Source: Oscillospiraceae bacterium (lineage in GTDB: Bacteria > Bacillota > Clostridia > Oscillospirales > Oscillospiraceae). Taken from it: a stretch of DNA of 64,000 nucleotides. Below, piece by piece: positions 61,493 through 64,000 of the stretch. The DNA lies in assembly GCA_017516005.1 (NCBI GenBank), contig JAFWDU010000022.1:1-64000 (forward strand), in the 5' to 3' direction. The notes beneath the pieces were generated by a model. The model was not told the DNA's origin, did not search any database, and saw nothing but the letters and a program-made list of their open reading frames with translations. The position numbers and the translations under genes are program-made. Position 1 is the first letter of the stretch. The number at the start of each line of letters is the position of its first letter.

Positions 61493-63022
61493 TTACGAAT
61501 TTTCAGCCAGCCATGCATCCAGCTGGGTCTGAACCGCCGCGACATACTCATCAATACCGGCGGTTTTGAATTTTGCGCTGAACTCCTCATACTTTTCATC
61601 CGTATAGTATCCCCCGCGGAAATCCTTCTGATATTGATCCACTACAGCGCTGAGATTCCCCTGGATGGTATTCAGTCCTTCGGAATCAAAGGTAAAGCTC
61701 AGATACTTGGAAATGGGAGCTGCCTGATTCTCGGCAAGTGTCAGTTCACGGAAATTGGCGCCCTGCCCTTCCCACGGATAAACCAGGAACTGGTTGCCCA
61801 GCAGGAAATCACGTTCATGGTAAGTCGCATTGGTCATATCATCAGGGAAGCATGCCTCTCCATTCTTGACCACATAGTCCGTGCCTTCCACGCCCCAGGC
61901 GATCAGGTTGATAATGTCCGGATTGGTATAGAGCTCATTAATGAATGCAGCTGCCTTTTCCGGATATTCACAGGTTACGGGAATGCAGACGCCCCAGCTT
62001 GAAAGGTTCGATCCCTTGATCATACCGTCGCAGATTTTAACGCACGTCAGGTCCAGTCCCAGATTTCCTTCCTTTGTAGCCTCAATTCCGGTCTCCGAAG
62101 AGGTGATATAGGAAGCGACGACATTATTGGAAATCAGTTCATCCGGAAGGGAGTCCGTCAGAATAGCATCGGGATAGATCAGTCCCTTTTCATTCCATTC
62201 CGCAAAAGACTTGCAGTCGTTGATGTAGCCTTCCCAGCCAAAGAGGCTTTCCGCATTGTTGTCTTTGACCATGACCAGTCCCAATGCATCCGGCACGTCC
62301 ACCAGAGTAGTTTCGCTCCACGCATCCTTGCCGAGTGTATAGTTTTGGGAGGATGTAATCGCGCCGCCAGTGGTCGCATAAAGGCCGGATTCCGTCTGAA
62401 TGGTTTCCCAGATGGAAATCAGCTCGCTCCAGCTGGAACAAGCACGGGCACGATCTTCAAGGCCAAGCTGCTCCAGCACATCAGCCCGGAATACAACATA
62501 GGGATTGGTTGCATAGATACGATACGCAGGCAAGCCAAAAACACTACCGTGGAAAGTCGTGGCACCAAGATACGGAGCAAGCAGTTCCAGTGTTTCCGGA
62601 GCATAACGATTCATAACATCTGTCATGTCGCTGAGTTGCTTATTTGCGTACATGCTGGCGAAATTGGCAGGCGCTCTCAGGAAGAGCATTGCAACATCCA
62701 CTTCTTCATTGCTCGAAATCGCAAGATTCAGATTTGTGGAATAGCTTCCGAAGTCGCCGAAAAGAATGTCTACATTGATCCCAAGTTTCGGGCCCAGAAT
62801 GTCATTGATTGCGGCCTCAACGTGTTCCTCATTTCCCGCGTTTTTACCGGAGTCATCGAACAGATAGAAGCGGAGTGTTTCAATATCACTGACCCAGTTT
62901 TCATCATTGAAGGCGTTGGCTGTCTCAGAACCCGTATTGTCTGCGGGGTTGTTCTTTGCGCATGCTGTGAGCAGAGACAGGCACAGAATTGCCGCCAAAA
63001 GAAGCGGAAGCATTCTTTTCAT
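61493..63022 (-). CDS. ABC-type extracellular solute-binding lipoprotein 2
   Basis: A 509-residue lipoprotein (signal MKRMLPLLLAAILCLSLLTAC, Cys21) paralogous to binding protein 1 but with a short linker. Its binding fold starts IETLRFYLFDDSGKNAGNEE and shares TCEYPEKAAAFINELYT and KNGEACFPDDMTNATYHERDF. The first ATG (63031) sits directly on GGAG, so ATG 63022, ten bases after AAGGAG, is preferred. It lies inside the gene run between alpha 9 and beta 8, linking uptake to the deglycosidase-like enzymes. No permease genes are seen. Confidence 0.85.
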   Translation of the reverse strand: MKRMLPLLLAAILCLSLLTACAKNNPADNTGSETANAFNDENWVSDIETLRFYLFDDSGKNAGNEEHVEAAINDILGPKLGINVDILFGDFGSYSTNLNLAISSNEEVDVAMLFLRAPANFASMYANKQLSDMTDVMNRYAPETLELLAPYLGATTFHGSVFGLPAYRIYATNPYVVFRADVLEQLGLEDRARACSSWSELISIWETIQTESGLYATTGGAITSSQNYTLGKDAWSETTLVDVPDALGLVMVKDNNAESLFGWEGYINDCKSFAEWNEKGLIYPDAILTDSLPDELISNNVVASYITSSETGIEATKEGNLGLDLTCVKICDGMIKGSNLSSWGVCIPVTCEYPEKAAAFINELYTNPDIINLIAWGVEGTDYVVKNGEACFPDDMTNATYHERDFLLGNQFLVYPWEGQGANFRELTLAENQAAPISKYLSFTFDSEGLNTIQGNLSAVVDQYQKDFRGGYYTDEKYEEFSAKFKTAGIDEYVAAVQTQLDAWLAENS

Positions 63023-63066
63023 AATTCTCATTCTCCTTTTTTCGCTGATCTGTTTGAAACAATGAC

Positions 63067-63100
63067 TGGCGGGGTCGAATGGCTCTTTTCGGCCCCGCCA
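63067..63100 (-). other. Intergenic hairpin between alpha 9 and binding protein 2
   Basis: A 13-bp stem TGGCGGGGTCGAA/TTCGGCCCCGCCA with one G-T pair and no downstream T run, just upstream of the binding-protein ribosome site. Probably an mRNA processing or stabilising element. Confidence 0.5.
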
Positions 63101-63120
63101 GAAAAGAAGGGAGGAAAGTC

Positions 63121-64000
63121 TTATTCGCCAATGAGCCGCTTCATCATCTTATGATGACGGCGGACCTCTTCAATCTCATCTGCCATGAACTCCAGACCGC
63201 GATCCTGCTGATTGCGCTGTCCTTCATATTCAGAGTCAATATATCCCTCGTAGCCGATTTCCTTGAGCACACGGATGGGATTCTCATAGTCCAGAGATAC
63301 TTCCTCGTACTCGCCGGGTTTGCCGGGAATCTCCGTCATCTGATAGAATTTGCCGTGGCAGCAATAGATATACGGAGCGATGAGCTTCAAATCCTCCGCC
63401 TGTGCGGACGCCTTCTTGAATTCCATTTCAAGAATCATGGGATCGTTGAATACGTTCGGATAGGTGTCCATAACCCACTTGGTCAGCTCTTCCTCATTGG
63501 TGGAAGCATTGAAATGTTCGATGAAGTCTGCGGACTTTTCTTTCCAATGCTCCTCTCCCGCTGTACGGAAGTAATATTCAATATACATGGGAGAAGGACC
63601 CTTTTTGAATATGCCGAAATCCGGATGGAAGCCATAGTGCTTTGTGCCGGTCTTTTCGATATACTCCAGAATGTCCATGGTTTTCCCGCCGAACTGGCCC
63701 TTGCCGCGGCGAATACCGGAGGGGAAATGAATTTCCTGATTGATGCGGATATCCAGTTCTTCCGCCAGAGGCAGCGCCAGCGCAACTGTCTTGATCTCAG
63801 AGCCAAGCACGCGAAGATTCTTGAATCCCATCTTCTTTGCGATGCGAAGCTCCATTTTCAGGCGCTCAGCCTGTTCCCGCTCATTCATGACATGATCTCT
63901 GCGGAACATGAGCGGATCCGGGAACACGTCCATGGTAACCGCTTCCAGTCCCCAGCGGGCCATCTCAAAGTTCCATTCCTGATAGAATTCCTCACCCGGG
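63121..64000 (-). CDS. TIM-barrel C-glycoside deglycosidase alpha-like subunit 9 (long type, cut by window end)
   Basis: The frame stays open to the window edge; bases 63964-64000 encode GEEFYQEWNFE, matching residues 56-66 of alpha 3. About 293 residues are visible. It is the closest relative of alpha 3: MARWGLEAVTMDVFPDPL, LRIAKKMGFKNLRVLG, KHYGFHPDFGIFKKG and YEGQRNQQDRGLEFM are nearly identical. The EIH, PDF, CHGKF and SEYEG ligand motifs are all present. By analogy with unit 3, a beta gene is expected upstream beyond the window. Confidence 0.68.
   Translation of the reverse strand, partial: PGEEFYQEWNFEMARWGLEAVTMDVFPDPLMFRRDHVMNEREQAERLKMELRIAKKMGFKNLRVLGSEIKTVALALPLAEELDIRINQEIHFPSGIRRGKGQFGGKTMDILEYIEKTGTKHYGFHPDFGIFKKGPSPMYIEYYFRTAGEEHWKEKSADFIEHFNASTNEEELTKWVMDTYPNVFNDPMILEMEFKKASAQAEDLKLIAPYIYCCHGKFYQMTEIPGKPGEYEEVSLDYENPIRVLKEIGYEGYIDSEYEGQRNQQDRGLEFMADEIEEVRRHHKMMKRLIGE

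Overview
This 64 kb window looks like the chromosome of an anaerobic, probably gut-dwelling, member of the class Clostridia (Bacillota). The S10-spc-alpha ribosomal operon has the Gram-positive layout (map, a KOW protein and infA between adk and rpmJ). S14 is the short zinc-binding form, Adk has a zinc lid, and ProS is the short type ending in Tyr. Recombination is of the AddAB type, and promoters and Shine-Dalgarno sites are classical sigma-A and AGGAGG. Genus cannot be told from the window.

Layout. (1) 1-15.7 kb, minus strand: one long ribosomal operon, rpsJ to rplQ, started by a strong promoter that overlaps the terminator of the preceding gene proS. (2) 16-25 kb: proS, an acyl-CoA synthetase with an XRE-cupin regulator, a SUV3-like RNA helicase, a riboswitch-led SPFH membrane protein, and the first of a series of two-gene TIM-barrel/beta-subunit units. 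(3) 25-38 kb, minus strand: addBA, then an Lrp regulator, aminotransferase, apgM, DUF1015 and ispE in overlapping order. (4) 38-46 kb: four more TIM-barrel/beta units, with fthC and a deformylase-like gene between. (5) 46-53 kb: an Fe-S aldo/keto reductase, Nudix, exonuclease, aconitase-like hydratase, tRNA-Arg(CCG), a membrane-anchored E2-like acyltransferase and a 45-residue protein. (6) 53-64 kb, minus strand: two paralogous sugar-type binding lipoproteins, a MATE transporter and the last four TIM-barrel genes with three beta partners.

The outstanding feature is nine TIM-barrel genes (one cut by the window end) and eight small partner genes. They resemble the alpha and beta subunits of C-glycoside deglycosidases (DgpC/DgpB, CarB/CarC, DfgA/DfgB type; DUF6379 beta subunits), which cleave 3-oxo C-glycosides of plant flavonoids. 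All nine barrels keep an apparent Glu-Asp-His-Glu metal site. Short barrels (about 290 residues) always precede their beta gene; long barrels (349-370) always follow it. With the binding lipoproteins and the MATE exporter this suggests a multi-substrate system for taking up, cleaving and disposing of glycosylated plant compounds. The oxidoreductase expected to make the 3-oxo substrate, and the ABC permeases, are not in the window.

A second, unrelated signal is an 18-bp palindrome with identical promoter geometry in front of addBA and of the 45-residue gene, which suggests a shared (perhaps DNA-damage) repressor.
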